A DNA stretch of 44,397 nt from Streptosporangium minutum (GTDB taxonomy: Bacteria > Actinomycetota > Actinomycetes > Streptosporangiales > Streptosporangiaceae): positions 1-44,397 of the forward strand of contig NZ_NGFP01000032.1 in assembly GCF_002149035.1 (NCBI RefSeq). The letters are read 5' to 3'. Of this stretch, positions 7,740 to 17,071 are shown in pieces. Below the pieces are notes generated by a model. The model was given only the letters and a program-made list of their open reading frames with translations. It had not been told where the DNA came from and ran no database searches. The position numbers and the translations under genes were made by a program. Numbering within the stretch: the stretch's first letter is position 1; every line of letters begins with the position of its first letter.

Positions 7740-9116
7740 ATGAACCCCAAAACCACGCTGGGAGCGTTCGCTCTCATGATGGTCGTCGCCATGGGCGCGA
7801 CGGCGCCGGCGAGCGGCGCGGAGACCACGAGCACGGTGTCCCGGCTCGCCACGGCACACAGTGCGGGCACGGACGGGAGCCTCTCCTCCGGCCAGGCGCT
7901 CCTGGGCTCAGGTAACAGTCACTTCAACGGCAACCCGGTAACCATCCAGACCACGAACTCCGGGAGCCTGTACTCCCTGAACGACCCCACCCGCCCTGCT
8001 CTGAGCTGCGGCCGTCTCAACGGCCCTGTCTTCACCAAGACGAGCGACACCTGGGGCGACGGAACCGGCACCAGCCTGGAGACCGCCTGCGTCGACGTCA
8101 TGTTCGCCGCGCAGAAACACTGGGACATGCTGCGCAACTGGCTGGGACGCAACGGCGTCGACGGAGCCGGCCGCTCCTACCCGGCGTCCGTCGGCCTGAA
8201 CAACGTCAACGCCTACTGGGACGGCACCCGCACCGTCTTCGGCCACAACAGCGCCCACACCAAGCAGCTCACCTCACTCGACGTGGTCGGCTATCAGTAC
8301 GGCCTCGCCGTCTATGAAATGTCCGGTTCCGATGACGGGAACGGCGCGGAGGCGCTGGATCTCAACAGGTCGGCCGCCGACATCTTCGGCACCCTGACCG
8401 AGCACTACGTCAACCACCCCCTCGCCCTGGATGAGCCCGACTATCTGATCGGCGAGGAGGTGAACACGGTGGGCACGGGACCGCTCATCCACATGTACAA
8501 CCCCTCGCTGACGGGGCAGTCGAACTGCTACGGCTCTCTCCTGCCGCCCCCCGGCGGGGGACCGCAGGACCACTGGTTCTACCTGCTCGCCGAGGGCACC
8601 AACCCGCCGGGCAAACCCGCCAGCCCGGTCTGCGCCGGCCCGTCCACGCTGGTCGGCATCGGCATCCAGAAAGCCGCCCGGATCTTCTATCTGGGGATCC
8701 AGCGCAAGTCCCTTGGCTGGTCATACGCCAGGGCACGTGTGGCCACCATGCAGGCCGCCAAAAACCTCTATGGCTGCCCCGAGATGAACGCGACCAGGGC
8801 CGCGTGGACCGCCATCCGCGTCCCCGTCCAGGCCGGCGAGCCGACCTGCTCGATGCCCGCTCCCACTCCTTCCGCTACTCCCAGTCCTACCAGCCCTTCC
8901 GGTCCCTCCCCCTCTCTCAGCGGGATCACGGTCGACCCGCCCTCGGCCAGGGTCAGCCCCGGTGGATCCACCACCGTCCAGATCAAGCTGTCGCCCGGCA
9001 CGGCCCAGCAGGTGACCCTGTCCGCCAGCGGCAGCCCTGCGGGGACGACCGGCCGCCACCGGCGAATCCCACGTGCTGGCCCTGCTGCGCCACGGCAAGC
9101 CTGGTTTTGTAGGTGA
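7740..9116 (+). CDS. Secreted M4 (thermolysin-fold) metallopeptidase homologue lacking all catalytic residues
   Basis: A 458-residue protein: signal peptide (1-27), no FTP/PepSY propeptide, an M4-like domain (about 45-365), a Pro/Ser/Thr linker and a short Ig-like start. The M4 fold is clear from NNVNAYWDGTRTVFG, ADIFGTLTEHYVNHP, VGIGIQKAARIFY and the C-terminal helices. Where M4 enzymes have HExxH, this has YQYGL (residues 185-189); the zinc-ligand Glu of NExxSD is Arg210; the late catalytic His is replaced in a PPPGGG stretch before DHWFYLLAEG. Zinc binding and hydrolysis are therefore not expected. After ASGSPAGTT the C-terminus changes into an Arg/Pro-rich tail, suggesting a frameshift or deletion. 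It could be a binding protein or a decaying gene; the clean frame across the domain favours selection. Confidence 0.85.
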   Translation: MNPKTTLGAFALMMVVAMGATAPASGAETTSTVSRLATAHSAGTDGSLSSGQALLGSGNSHFNGNPVTIQTTNSGSLYSLNDPTRPALSCGRLNGPVFTKTSDTWGDGTGTSLETACVDVMFAAQKHWDMLRNWLGRNGVDGAGRSYPASVGLNNVNAYWDGTRTVFGHNSAHTKQLTSLDVVGYQYGLAVYEMSGSDDGNGAEALDLNRSAADIFGTLTEHYVNHPLALDEPDYLIGEEVNTVGTGPLIHMYNPSLTGQSNCYGSLLPPPGGGPQDHWFYLLAEGTNPPGKPASPVCAGPSTLVGIGIQKAARIFYLGIQRKSLGWSYARARVATMQAAKNLYGCPEMNATRAAWTAIRVPVQAGEPTCSMPAPTPSATPSPTSPSGPSPSLSGITVDPPSARVSPGGSTTVQIKLSPGTAQQVTLSASGSPAGTTGRHRRIPRAGPAAPRQAWFCR

Positions 9117-9324
9117 CTCCCGACAGCGTTTGTAGGCCAGCCACGGCAGCGGCGTCTGTTGGCGTCAGGGTGTGTTGCTGGGTTTTGACAGCGCCCGAGT
9201 ACTTGCGATGGAGCTATCGAGCTGCTGCGCAGTATGAGGGAGCCCTTGTGCCTCCGATGTCCGATGAGTTCGGCGGGACGCGCTGACCTGGATGGATCAG
9301 GGCTGACCATGGTGAAGGTGACCA

Positions 9325-9972
9325 TCAATCGCCGCCGAGGTCGGCCAGGCCGATGTCGCTGTCGGGCAGTTGCTGGATGTCCGGGTGGGCACGTAGGCCG
9401 TCGAGCATGAGTGTCAGGTAGCGGTCCACGCTGCGCTGGGTGAGCTCGGCACGCAGGCCAGGGATCGGCCGCAGCAGCAGGGCCATCATCAGCGTCAGGT
9501 CGCCGGCGTCCACATCGTGGCGCAGGTCACCGTCGGCTTGGGCGCGGCGGACGAGCCGACCGAGGATCTTCAGCAGGATCTGGCGCAGCCGCCGTTCCTC
9601 GGGGTCGTCGCGGACTTGTTCCCAGGTGCTGGTGAACCAGATCGACAACCAGGTGGCCAGCCGCAGCTCGGCGGCGGCCCGGCGGATGAAGCGCGACAGC
9701 GCCCGCCAGGCGTCTGACTCCTCGTCCTCGGCGTCGCGCACGATGGCGACCACGCGGTGGAAGCCGTCCAGCGCGACCTCGCGCACCAGCGCCTCGCGGT
9801 CGGGAAAGCGGCGGTAGAGAGTGGCGGTCCCGACGCCGGCGCGGCGGGCCACCTCCTCCATTGGCACCTCGGCGCCGCGCTCGGCGATGAGGGCGCGGGC
9901 GGCCTCGATGATCTGTTCGCGGTTGAGCCTGGCGTCGGCTCGGAGCTTGCGGCCAGGGCTCTCGTTGTTCAC
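9325..9972 (-). CDS. TetR-family transcriptional regulator
   Basis: An N-terminal TetR helix-turn-helix is clear: LNREQIIEAARALIAERG, then EEVARRAGVGTATLYRRFPD. The C-terminal part is an all-helical ligand domain of the usual length. Two starts are possible: ATG at 10002 (225 residues) or GTG at 9972 (215 residues). I prefer GTG because an inverted repeat ATAC-N6-GTAT (9982-9995) would then lie between the divergent genes as an operator. The gene is divergent from an arylamine N-acetyltransferase, with 46-76 bases between them, so it very likely controls that gene and itself. The ligand is unknown. Confidence 0.88.
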   Translation of the reverse strand: MNNESPGRKLRADARLNREQIIEAARALIAERGAEVPMEEVARRAGVGTATLYRRFPDREALVREVALDGFHRVVAIVRDAEDEESDAWRALSRFIRRAAAELRLATWLSIWFTSTWEQVRDDPEERRLRQILLKILGRLVRRAQADGDLRHDVDAGDLTLMMALLLRPIPGLRAELTQRSVDRYLTLMLDGLRAHPDIQQLPDSDIGLADLGGD

Positions 9973-9981
9973 TCCAGCAGT

Positions 9982-9995
9982 ATACGGGTGGGTAT
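9982..9995. promoter_or_regulatory. Possible TetR operator between divergent genes
   Basis: The short symmetric sequence ATACGGGTGGGTAT lies upstream of the preferred TetR start and about 55 bases before the acetyltransferase start. Its location fits autoregulation. The half sites are only four bases, so this is tentative. Confidence 0.3.
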
Positions 9996-10048
9996 CCCTC
10001 ATTTATGCTAAATAAGTGGTGGATCTTCTTTCACTTATGGAGGCAGAG

Positions 10049-10885
10049 ATGACCATCGACCCGATACTCCACAGGATCGGGCACCGCGGGCCCGTGGCCG
10101 CCGACCTGGAGACGCTGTTCGCCCTGCACCGGGCCTGGCGGCAGGCCGTGCCATACGAGAACCTCGACATCCAGCTCGGCAGGCCGATCAGTCTCGAACC
10201 GGACGCGCTGTTCGACAAACTCGTGCGGCGGCGACGCGGCGGCTACTGCTACGAGCAGAACGCCGGCCTGGCCATGCTGCTACGCCTGGCCGGCTTCCAG
10301 GTGACGATGGTGGAGGCCGGTGTCTTGCGCGCGGCCCGGGGCGAGGCGATGTGGGGCAACCACAACGCGCTGCTGGTCGACCTCGACGGTCGCCGCTGGC
10401 TGGCCGACGCGGGCATCGGGGACGGCTTCGTCGAGCCGCTGCCGCTGCGCGAGGGGCCGCACCCCCAGGGGGATCTGACGTACCGGCTGGAGCGGCTCGA
10501 CCCGGACACCTGGCGCTTCCACCATCACCCCGGCGGATCGATCGCCTCCTATGACTTTCGGCTGCTACCGCGCGAGACCGCCGACTTCGCCGCCCGATGC
10601 CGGGAACTGTCCACCTCCGCCGAGTCGGCGTATGTCACCACGCTCATGGCCGCCCGACCGGTCGCCGGGCATACCCTGCTCCTGCTGTCACGCACGCTGC
10701 GCCGACTGGGCACCGACGGCAGGACGTCCCGGACCATCGGCGACGCAGCGGAGTTTGCCAGGACGCTCTCCACGGACTTCCTCGTCCCGCTCAACGAGCT
10801 CGGCCAGGACGGGGTCGCTCGGCTCTGGTGCAAGACAGGCACTCAAGACGACCTGTGGCGCGCACGCGTCAGCGACATCCCCTAG
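10049..10885 (+). CDS. nat: Arylamine N-acetyltransferase
   Basis: A 278-residue NAT. The cysteine protease-like triad is visible: Cys67 in RRGGYCYEQN, His105 in WGNHNALLV and Asp120 in LADAGIGD. The N-terminal VPYENLDIQLG is also typical. NAT enzymes transfer an acetyl group from acetyl-CoA to arylamines and hydrazines; homologues also act as amide synthases in ansamycin clusters, but no polyketide genes are here. The ATG at 10049 is chosen for the GGAGG at 10039-10043; upstream in-frame starts lack one. The stop TAG (10883-10885) is part of the CTAG target of the IS701-type insertion, so the insertion left the gene complete. Confidence 0.93.
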   Translation: MTIDPILHRIGHRGPVAADLETLFALHRAWRQAVPYENLDIQLGRPISLEPDALFDKLVRRRRGGYCYEQNAGLAMLLRLAGFQVTMVEAGVLRAARGEAMWGNHNALLVDLDGRRWLADAGIGDGFVEPLPLREGPHPQGDLTYRLERLDPDTWRFHHHPGGSIASYDFRLLPRETADFAARCRELSTSAESAYVTTLMAARPVAGHTLLLLSRTLRRLGTDGRTSRTIGDAAEFARTLSTDFLVPLNELGQDGVARLWCKTGTQDDLWRARVSDIP

Positions 10886-10943
10886 TAGTGCTTTGTTAAG
10901 TGGCTAGGGCGGCTAGTAGTGCTTTGTTAAGTGGCTAGGGCGG
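10882..10943 (+). repeat. 31-bp tandem duplication of the IS left end
   Basis: Positions 10882-10912 and 10913-10943 are identical 31-base units, each starting with CTAG followed by the first 27 bases of the insertion sequence. The right end (12312-12328) is present once. Confidence 0.95.
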
Positions 10944-12324
10944 CCGTTGGTGACAGGTCGGGCATCGGCCTGTCCAGGCTGCCAGCAGCGCCTGCAGCTC
11001 TTTGAGGACCCGGTAGAGCGTCAGGCCGCCCCGACCGCTTTTGGGCTGCTCAAGCGCAGCTCGGTGCAGAACAAGTGCGCGGCGCTGACCAAGGTGACGT
11101 GCCGATGCCACCCAGTCCAGGAGCGGCCTTCGAAGTGGTCCAAACCCAGGCCGGTCTTCAGTTCGCGGTAGTCGTGCTCGATCCGCCAGCGGATCTTGAC
11201 CAAGGTGACCAACTGCGCCGCCGGCGTGTCGGCGGGCAGGTTGGACAGCCAGTACTTGACCGGCTCGACCGCGCCGTCGGGCCATTGCGCGATCACCTGA
11301 CTGACCGGCAGCGAACCGTCATCGGCCAGACGGGGCCTGCGGCTGGCCACCCGGACCGCCACGATCACAAACTGCGAGGTCAGTGATCCTTTGGAGCCGG
11401 CCCGCCAGGTCAGCGTCACCGCTGCGGCACGGCCCGCGGCCAACACGTGCTCACGCAGGCTGACCGGCTTACTGCGATAACGCGGCTGGGGATGCGGCCC
11501 CAACCCCGAGTAGGTGATCGTCTCGGGCTGGGCGCACACGCCATGGGCGGTGACCGCGCCTTTGACCTGCACCACATAGGCCAGGCCGCGCATCTCCAGG
11601 GCGGTGCGCAGGTGCGCGTTGTCGCCGTATCCGGCATCGGCCACCACCACCGGCGGCGCCAGGCCCCACCCCGCGAGTTCGTCGAGCATCTCCACGGCCA
11701 TCTGCCATTTGGGACGATGCCGCTCGCTGTCGGGGATGACGCAGCGGGCGCGGCGCAAGCCGACCCGCTCAGCGCTGTGCGGATCGGCCGCTTGGCCCGC
11801 ATCCCAGGACGCGGGCAGATACAAACGCCAGTTCAGCGGACAGGAGAGCGTATCGGTGACGGCATGCACACTCACGCCGATCTGGCAGTTGCCGACCTTG
11901 CCCAGCGTGCCGCAGTACTGCCGGGCCACACACGGTGAGGCGCTGCCGTCCTTGGGGAAGCCGGTGTCGTCGATCACCCACGCGCGCGGGATGATCACCT
12001 CGACCGCGCGGACGGCCAGGCGCTGCCGTACCGCACGGAAGTCCCAGGTGGAGGAGGTGACGAACTGCTGCAGTCCCTGGTGATCCACGCCGAGGCGCTC
12101 GGCCATCGGCTGCATCGACTTGCGGCGACCGTCCAAAAGCAGTCCCCGCAGGTAGGTCAGGCCCTTGACCCGTTGGTCGGAGCGGGGCAACGGGGTGAAC
12201 ACCTCAGTAGCGAACATCTCCAGCCGCTGACGGATGTGAAGGAGTTGTTTGGGGGTCACGACCGGATCGAACCACCACCCGGCCAACCCGACCAGCCATA
12301 ACAGGCTGACCTAACAAAGCACTA
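10886..12324 (-). mobile_element. IS701-family insertion sequence with CTAG target duplication
   Basis: The ends TAGTGCTTTGTTA and TAACAAAGCACTA are exact inverted repeats (13 bases, left at 10886 and again at 10917; right at 12312-12324), flanked by CTAG at 10882-10885 and 12325-12328. A YTAR-type 4-bp duplication is characteristic of the IS701 family and agrees with its transposase. The basic element is 10917-12324 (1408 bp); the outer copy of the left end adds 31 bp. It separates the acetyltransferase from the serine hydrolase gene. Confidence 0.92.
11021..12286 (-). CDS. IS701-family DDE transposase
   Basis: A 421-residue transposase that appears complete. The first catalytic Asp is in VIDDTGFPKDG, the second in VVVADAGYGDN, and the Glu lies in the block IRWRIEHDYRELKTGLGLDH followed by FEGRSWTGWHRH, the C1-type signature of IS701/IS4-like enzymes. 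It occupies nearly the whole element. The first in-frame start is TTG at 12286; a start further in, such as the GTG of VVTPKQLL, cannot be excluded. No frameshift is visible, so the element may still be mobile. Confidence 0.93.
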   Translation of the reverse strand: MAGWWFDPVVTPKQLLHIRQRLEMFATEVFTPLPRSDQRVKGLTYLRGLLLDGRRKSMQPMAERLGVDHQGLQQFVTSSTWDFRAVRQRLAVRAVEVIIPRAWVIDDTGFPKDGSASPCVARQYCGTLGKVGNCQIGVSVHAVTDTLSCPLNWRLYLPASWDAGQAADPHSAERVGLRRARCVIPDSERHRPKWQMAVEMLDELAGWGLAPPVVVADAGYGDNAHLRTALEMRGLAYVVQVKGAVTAHGVCAQPETITYSGLGPHPQPRYRSKPVSLREHVLAAGRAAAVTLTWRAGSKGSLTSQFVIVAVRVASRRPRLADDGSLPVSQVIAQWPDGAVEPVKYWLSNLPADTPAAQLVTLVKIRWRIEHDYRELKTGLGLDHFEGRSWTGWHRHVTLVSAAHLFCTELRLSSPKAVGAA

Positions 12325-12347
12325 CTAGGCACTGGAAGGATCATGTC

Positions 12348-13328
12348 GTGTCCCAACTGCACCAGCGCATGACAGCCCTTATCTCCGAAGCCGGCTACCG
12401 CAGTGACGAATCGATCGTGGTCGGGATGCAGCAACGCGGCGCGCCACCCATCCTCCTGGCCCAGGGGCTGACATCCACCGGTGGGTCGATGACCGCCGCG
12501 ACGCTTACCTACGCGGCGTCTCTGTCGAAGCAGATGACCGCGGCCTGCGCGGCGCTGCTTGCCCAACATGGCGCGCTGGACATGGAATCGCCCCTGTCAC
12601 GCTGGCTGCCCCAGCTGCCGGCATGGGCCGGCACCGTCCGACTCCGGCACCTTGCCCATCACACAGCGGCCCTTCCCGCCGACTCCGAGATCGATGCCAT
12701 CATCGCCGGCGACGCCGATCGGACCACCCCAGGCATCATCCGAGCACTCACCCAGTTCCCGGCCCTGGACCGCCAGCCGGGCACCGAACACGTTTATTCC
12801 AACGCCGGATACGTCTGCCTAGCCGCGGTGGTGGAACGAGCGGCGGACATGCCGCTGCCCGACTTCGCCCGGCGCCACCTCTTCGGTCCGCTGGAGATGG
12901 CCGACACCCGCTACTGGCCCGGACCTGACCCCATGCCCGCGGGTGCCGCGCCGCTTGCCCGTCTTCATCCCGCCCCGCTGTCCCTGGGGGACGGAGGGGT
13001 ATGGACAACCCTCAGCGATCTGCTGCGCTGGGGCCAGGCGCTCAACGCCGACGAACTCGGCATCTCGGGGCTCATGCAGACCCCAGGACGCCTCGATGAC
13101 GGAACACCGATCGACTACGCCTGGGGCATCGGAGTCCGGTCACACGCCGGGCACCGCGTCTATCGGCACGGAGGAGGCTGGATAGGTCTGCGTGCCCTAC
13201 ACGTCCGAGTACCCGACCTGGATCTGAGCGTGGCTCTCATTGCGATCAACGATCACACCGAACGCCGGGTCCCGCTGCTCAACAGCCTTCTCGATGAGAT
13301 AACCAAACTCGGCCTCCCACCCCGTTGA
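12348..13328 (+). CDS. Beta-lactamase-family serine hydrolase (class C / esterase type)
   Basis: A 326-residue member of the beta-lactamase/penicillin-binding fold. It has SxxK as SLSK (Ser58, Lys61), YSN (Tyr150) and HGGGWIG as the third motif. There is no signal peptide, so it is more likely a cytosolic esterase or peptidase than a beta-lactamase. The GTG at 12348 is preferred because GGAAGGA at 12334-12340 is well spaced and the ATG at 12343 is out of frame. The IS701-type element ends only 23 bases upstream, so native promoter sequence has been moved away. The 3' end overlaps the convergent polymerase frame by 50 bases. Confidence 0.88.
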   Translation: MSQLHQRMTALISEAGYRSDESIVVGMQQRGAPPILLAQGLTSTGGSMTAATLTYAASLSKQMTAACAALLAQHGALDMESPLSRWLPQLPAWAGTVRLRHLAHHTAALPADSEIDAIIAGDADRTTPGIIRALTQFPALDRQPGTEHVYSNAGYVCLAAVVERAADMPLPDFARRHLFGPLEMADTRYWPGPDPMPAGAAPLARLHPAPLSLGDGGVWTTLSDLLRWGQALNADELGISGLMQTPGRLDDGTPIDYAWGIGVRSHAGHRVYRHGGGWIGLRALHVRVPDLDLSVALIAINDHTERRVPLLNSLLDEITKLGLPPR

Positions 13329-15975
13329 AGGATGGGCAGAAGTGATTCCTGTCACACATCACGGCAGGAAACGCAACACGAGTGGTCGTGTCGATCGCGA
13401 ACATGATCGCCGCCCAACCGCGGGGGAGGGGTTCAACCCGATACGGGCCGGCGCTGTGGTTGACATCCAGCGGCAAGATCGTGACGCCGCGGCGGCGGAC
13501 GTCGGCCAGCAGCAGCCGCTTGGGATACATGCCCGGATCATGGGTGAGCACCGCGGCGTAGAAGGCGGCCGGATGGTGGGCTTTCAGCCAGGCCGACTGC
13601 AGGGTGGGCAGGGCGAAGGCGGCCGCGTGGGCTTTGGCGAAACCGAATGAGCCGAAGCCGGCCAGAGTCCGCCAGACATGCTCGACGACCGTGGGGTCGT
13701 AGCCGCGGGCGGCCGCCGCGCCGGTGAACCAGGCGCCCATCCGCTCCGCTTCGCTGGTGTCGGCCAGAGCACGGCGAACTTCGTCGGCGTCACCGAGCTC
13801 GCAGCCGGTCATGATGGCGATGATGCGGATCACCTGCTCATGGAAGACGACCACGCCGCAGGTTTCGGCCAGCACCGGGGCCAGATCCGCATGCGGATAG
13901 CCGACCTGGCGGTGGCCGTGCCGGACGGCGAGAAACGGCGTGATCATGTCGGCCGCGACCGGGCCGGGGCGAAACAGCGAGATGCCGATGATGAGGTCAC
14001 CGAAGTGCCCGGACTGCAGGCGGCTCAGCAGATCGCGCTGGCCGGGCGACTCGATCTGAAAGCAGCCCACCGTCTCGGCCGAGCGGATCAGTTCGAAGGC
14101 GGCCGGATCGTCCAGCGGTACCTGGGCAGGGTCGTCGATGGCGACGCTGTGGCCTTCCACCCGATCAATCTCGGCCACCGCGTGGGCGATCGCCGACTGC
14201 ATCCGTACCCCCAGCACGTCGAGCTTGAGCAGTCCGAGCGCTTCGACGTCGTCCTTGTCGAACTGGCTCATCATCAGGCCGCCGCCCGCACCGGTCGGCA
14301 CGGACTGGACGGGGCTGCGATCCAGCAAGGTGGCGTCGGAGACGATGATCCCGCACGGATGCATCCCTTGCTGGCGGGGCAGGCCGTCCAGGGCCTCCAC
14401 CAGGTCCCACAACAGCCGCAGCCGGCCGGGGCGGATGCCGCGCGCGGCCAGCTGCGGCAGCTCGGCCATCGCCCGGCGCGCGTCCCGGGCCCGGATGTGC
14501 GGGAAGGCCGTGGCCAGGGCGTCGATCTCACCCGGGTCCACGCCGAGCGCGGCGCCGGCGTCGCGGATGGCGCTGCGCACCCGGTAGGTGGCGGGCGCCG
14601 CCACCGCGGCGACTCGCTCGGGCCCGTAGCGGCCGAGGATCGCCCGATACACCTCCAGACGGCGCGTCGATTCCACATCCAGGTCGACGTCGGGTAGCGA
14701 GCGGCGCCGCACCGACAAAAACCGCTCCATCAGCAGATCGTGCCGGAGCGGATCCACCCCGGAGATGCCGAGGGCGTAGGCGACCAGGCTGCCCGCAGCC
14801 GACCCGCGGGCGGCCACCCGCACCCCCATCGCGCGGATCATGCCGACGATCTCGGCGATCGTCAGGAAATACGGCGCGTACCCCAGCTGCGCGATCACGG
14901 CCAGCTCGTCTTGCAGCCGTCGCAGCGCCGCCCGATCCGTGCCCAGTGTCCGCGCGTTCAGGCCGGCCTCGCAGCGAACGCGCAACACCCCGTCGACGCC
15001 GCCGTCGACGGCGGGATCGGTGCTGAGGACGCCGAGCAGGTGCGGCTCGGGAAAATGCACCCGCCGCTCGCCGATCCCCAGATCGGTGACCGGATCCAGC
15101 GTGCATGCCCGGGCGGCGGCCAGGGTGCACGCCAGCAGATGCCCGGCGGCCGCCGGGGCCAGGCCGGCGGCCGCGGTGATCTGCTCGGCCATCCGCGTCA
15201 TCTCGGCAGGGGATTTGAGGTAGGCCTCGGCGTTGGCATGACGGGCGCGGCTGACCGGCAGGCGGCGACGGCAGGCCGCCAGCACGTCTCCCACCCGGGC
15301 TGCGGATCGCTCGGCGTAGCGCACCGCGTTGGTCAGCACCGGCACGGCTCGCTGCTGGGTGGAAAAAGCCAGCATGCGCCCGGCCAGGACGAGCGAGCCC
15401 GGCCCAGGAGCGGGGGACAGGTGGCAGACGACCTCCACCCGGACGGCGTCCCGGCCGACGCTGTCCTGCCAGGCGTGCAGCCGCCTGAGCGCCGTCTCGG
15501 CGTCGCGGTCGATGATCGCGCCGCCGACGTCGGAGTCCGGGCCCAGCAGCACCAGCAACCCGCCCCGGCCGGCGTGGGCGGCCAGCATCTGACGGCTCAG
15601 GAACGGCTCGTCGCGGTCGGCGGCGTGCGCCGCCGAGACCATCCGGCACAACGCGCTCCACCCCGAGGTGTCCCGCACCAGGAACGTCGCCCGGCACCGG
15701 CCGGCGGCATCGCCCGGGGGCGTGCCCCGCCGCTGCCCGGACGGCGGACCGTCGACGGCGACGGCCAGGTTGGCGCCGAGCAGCGGCCGCACTCCCGCGC
15801 CCGCGCATGCCTGGGCGAAGCGGACCGTGCCGGCCAGGCTGTCGCGGTCGGTCAACGCCAGCATGCTCATGCCCAACTCGCCGGCGCGGGCGACCAACGC
15901 GTGCGGCTGCGAGGCCCCGTACAGCAGGGAGAACCCGCTGGCGACGTGCAGATGGGCGAACTCGCTCCCCGGCAC
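13279..15975 (-). pseudogene. dnaE2: DnaE2-like error-prone DNA polymerase III alpha subunit, C-terminally truncated
   Basis: The frame codes for 898 residues. It begins with a PHP domain (FAHLHVASGFSLLYG, ALTDRDSLAGTVRFA) and continues into the Pol III alpha palm with the catalytic aspartates in PDVDLDVE (Asp429, 431, 433) and LLKLDVLGV. Fingers motifs such as GSFGFAKAHAAAFA are present. Similarity stops near residue 850 (LDVNHSAGPYRVEPL, about position 13425); the last 48 residues are unrelated. The (HhH)2 and OB regions, about 200-250 residues, are missing. The GTG start at 15975 follows GAAAGG. A LexA-like box lies about 41 bases upstream, so it was probably damage-inducible. No imuA/imuB-like genes are nearby. 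The polymerase core may still fold; function is doubtful. Confidence 0.85.
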
Positions 15976-16015
15976 TGGTCCCGCCTTTCAGGAGCGGGCC
16001 GGGAGGCATCCCGCA

Positions 16016-16031
16016 TCGAATACATGTTCGA
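16016..16031 (-). promoter_or_regulatory. LexA-type SOS box upstream of dnaE2
   Basis: TCGAATACATGTTCGA is nearly symmetric and fits the actinobacterial/Gram-positive LexA site CGAAC-N4-GTTCG with one mismatch. It sits about 40 bases before the polymerase start, where a repressor would block transcription. DnaE2 genes are known SOS genes in actinobacteria. Confidence 0.75.
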
Positions 16032-16240
16032 TCAGTATGCGCCGGCGGTCACGTCGATGGGCTGTTCGACGCGCCCGCACCCGCAAGCGGAGCGCGCTCA
16101 TTTCCTACCGCGCAGGGGAGCGCCGGAGCTTCTCCGGGCCGGCCTTGTCGGATCGGAGACTGAAACGCGCCGGCAACTCGATCCAACCCGCCACTTTCAG
16201 CCCGCGCCAAGCACCGGCCGCACCGCAGATGAGCGGCTCA

Positions 16241-16714
16241 TCACTCAGATGCCCGCAGGCGCGGCACCGGCCGGTAGTCCTGGCCGTCCAGCCGCTGAAC
16301 CTCCGCCGCCGGAACACGGCGGCCGACGACCCGCGGCCGCCGCGGCGACAAAGCCGGGTCATCGACGATCCGCAGGAGGTCAGCCCACCACATCCGCGGG
16401 CCGCTCTGCCACCAGGCACTCAAAAACAGCGACGCCCCCTCATACGTCACCAGCGGCGGCGCAGTCAGCATGCGGCCGCAGGCGCCACGGAAAACGTCGT
16501 AGTTCTGGCCGTCGATCATGTCGATGTCGCCGATCAGCACCTGCGCGCCGGCCAGGACGGGTTCACCGAGCGGCTCGCCGCTGTCGTTGTTGTGCACCCA
16601 GGCGACGTCGACCACCGGTGGCCCGTCCGGCGAGGCCCGCTTACCGCACCACAGCACCACCGCGCTGCGATAGATCACCAGCGGCGGCAGCGGAAGAGGA
16701 CCCAGGTCACGCAC
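16241..16714 (-). CDS. Hypothetical protein upstream of dnaE2
   Basis: A 157-residue protein with an ATG at 16714. I do not recognise it. It has mixed alpha/beta character (DIDMIDGQNYDVFRGACGRM, WWQSGPRMWWADLLRIVDD) and an Arg/Val-rich C-terminus. There is no signal peptide or membrane segment. It ends 265 bases before the polymerase start and is on the same strand, but the LexA-like box between them suggests separate transcription. The codon bias supports coding; the long plus-strand frames over this area are shadows. Confidence 0.45.
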   Translation of the reverse strand: MRDLGPLPLPPLVIYRSAVVLWCGKRASPDGPPVVDVAWVHNNDSGEPLGEPVLAGAQVLIGDIDMIDGQNYDVFRGACGRMLTAPPLVTYEGASLFLSAWWQSGPRMWWADLLRIVDDPALSPRRPRVVGRRVPAAEVQRLDGQDYRPVPRLRASE

Positions 16715-17071
16715 ATGGCGAGCCTACCGGCCCATCACCTGATTTCCGATCACCCGTTCGAAAGACCCTCCGAACGCCGACCTCGATCCGCAGGTCACCC
16801 GCCAGGAGGTGACCCGCGCGTGCTCACCGAACCGGCCAGGTGGTCTGCGGCGAAGGGGGAAAACAGATCTCGCAGGTAACGGCCGAGCAGGCCACCGCGC
16901 AGCCTGGGCGCCCGCACCAGTGCCGGGCCGCCGAAGCGGCGATCTCACCGCAGGCCGCAGTGTGGATCGGGGTGGGGCTGATGGCCTCGTTCAGCGAACT
17001 ACTCCTGCAAGCATCTTCATGATGGGCACGGCTCGGTGCCCCGGGCACAGCGGCCGGTGACCGGCTGGTGA
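16715..17071. other. Intergenic stretch, possible small cysteine-rich ORF
   Basis: No firm gene. On the minus strand, near 16850-16960, one frame reads with six cysteines in about 35 residues (including RHWCGRPGCAVACS and VTCEICF), which could be a small metal-binding protein, but no start with a ribosome binding site is evident. Confidence 0.3.

Noticed and set aside
14740-16812. 690-residue plus-strand frame opposite dnaE2
   Set aside because: No recognisable domain; the minus strand has clear PHP and polymerase motifs in the same place.
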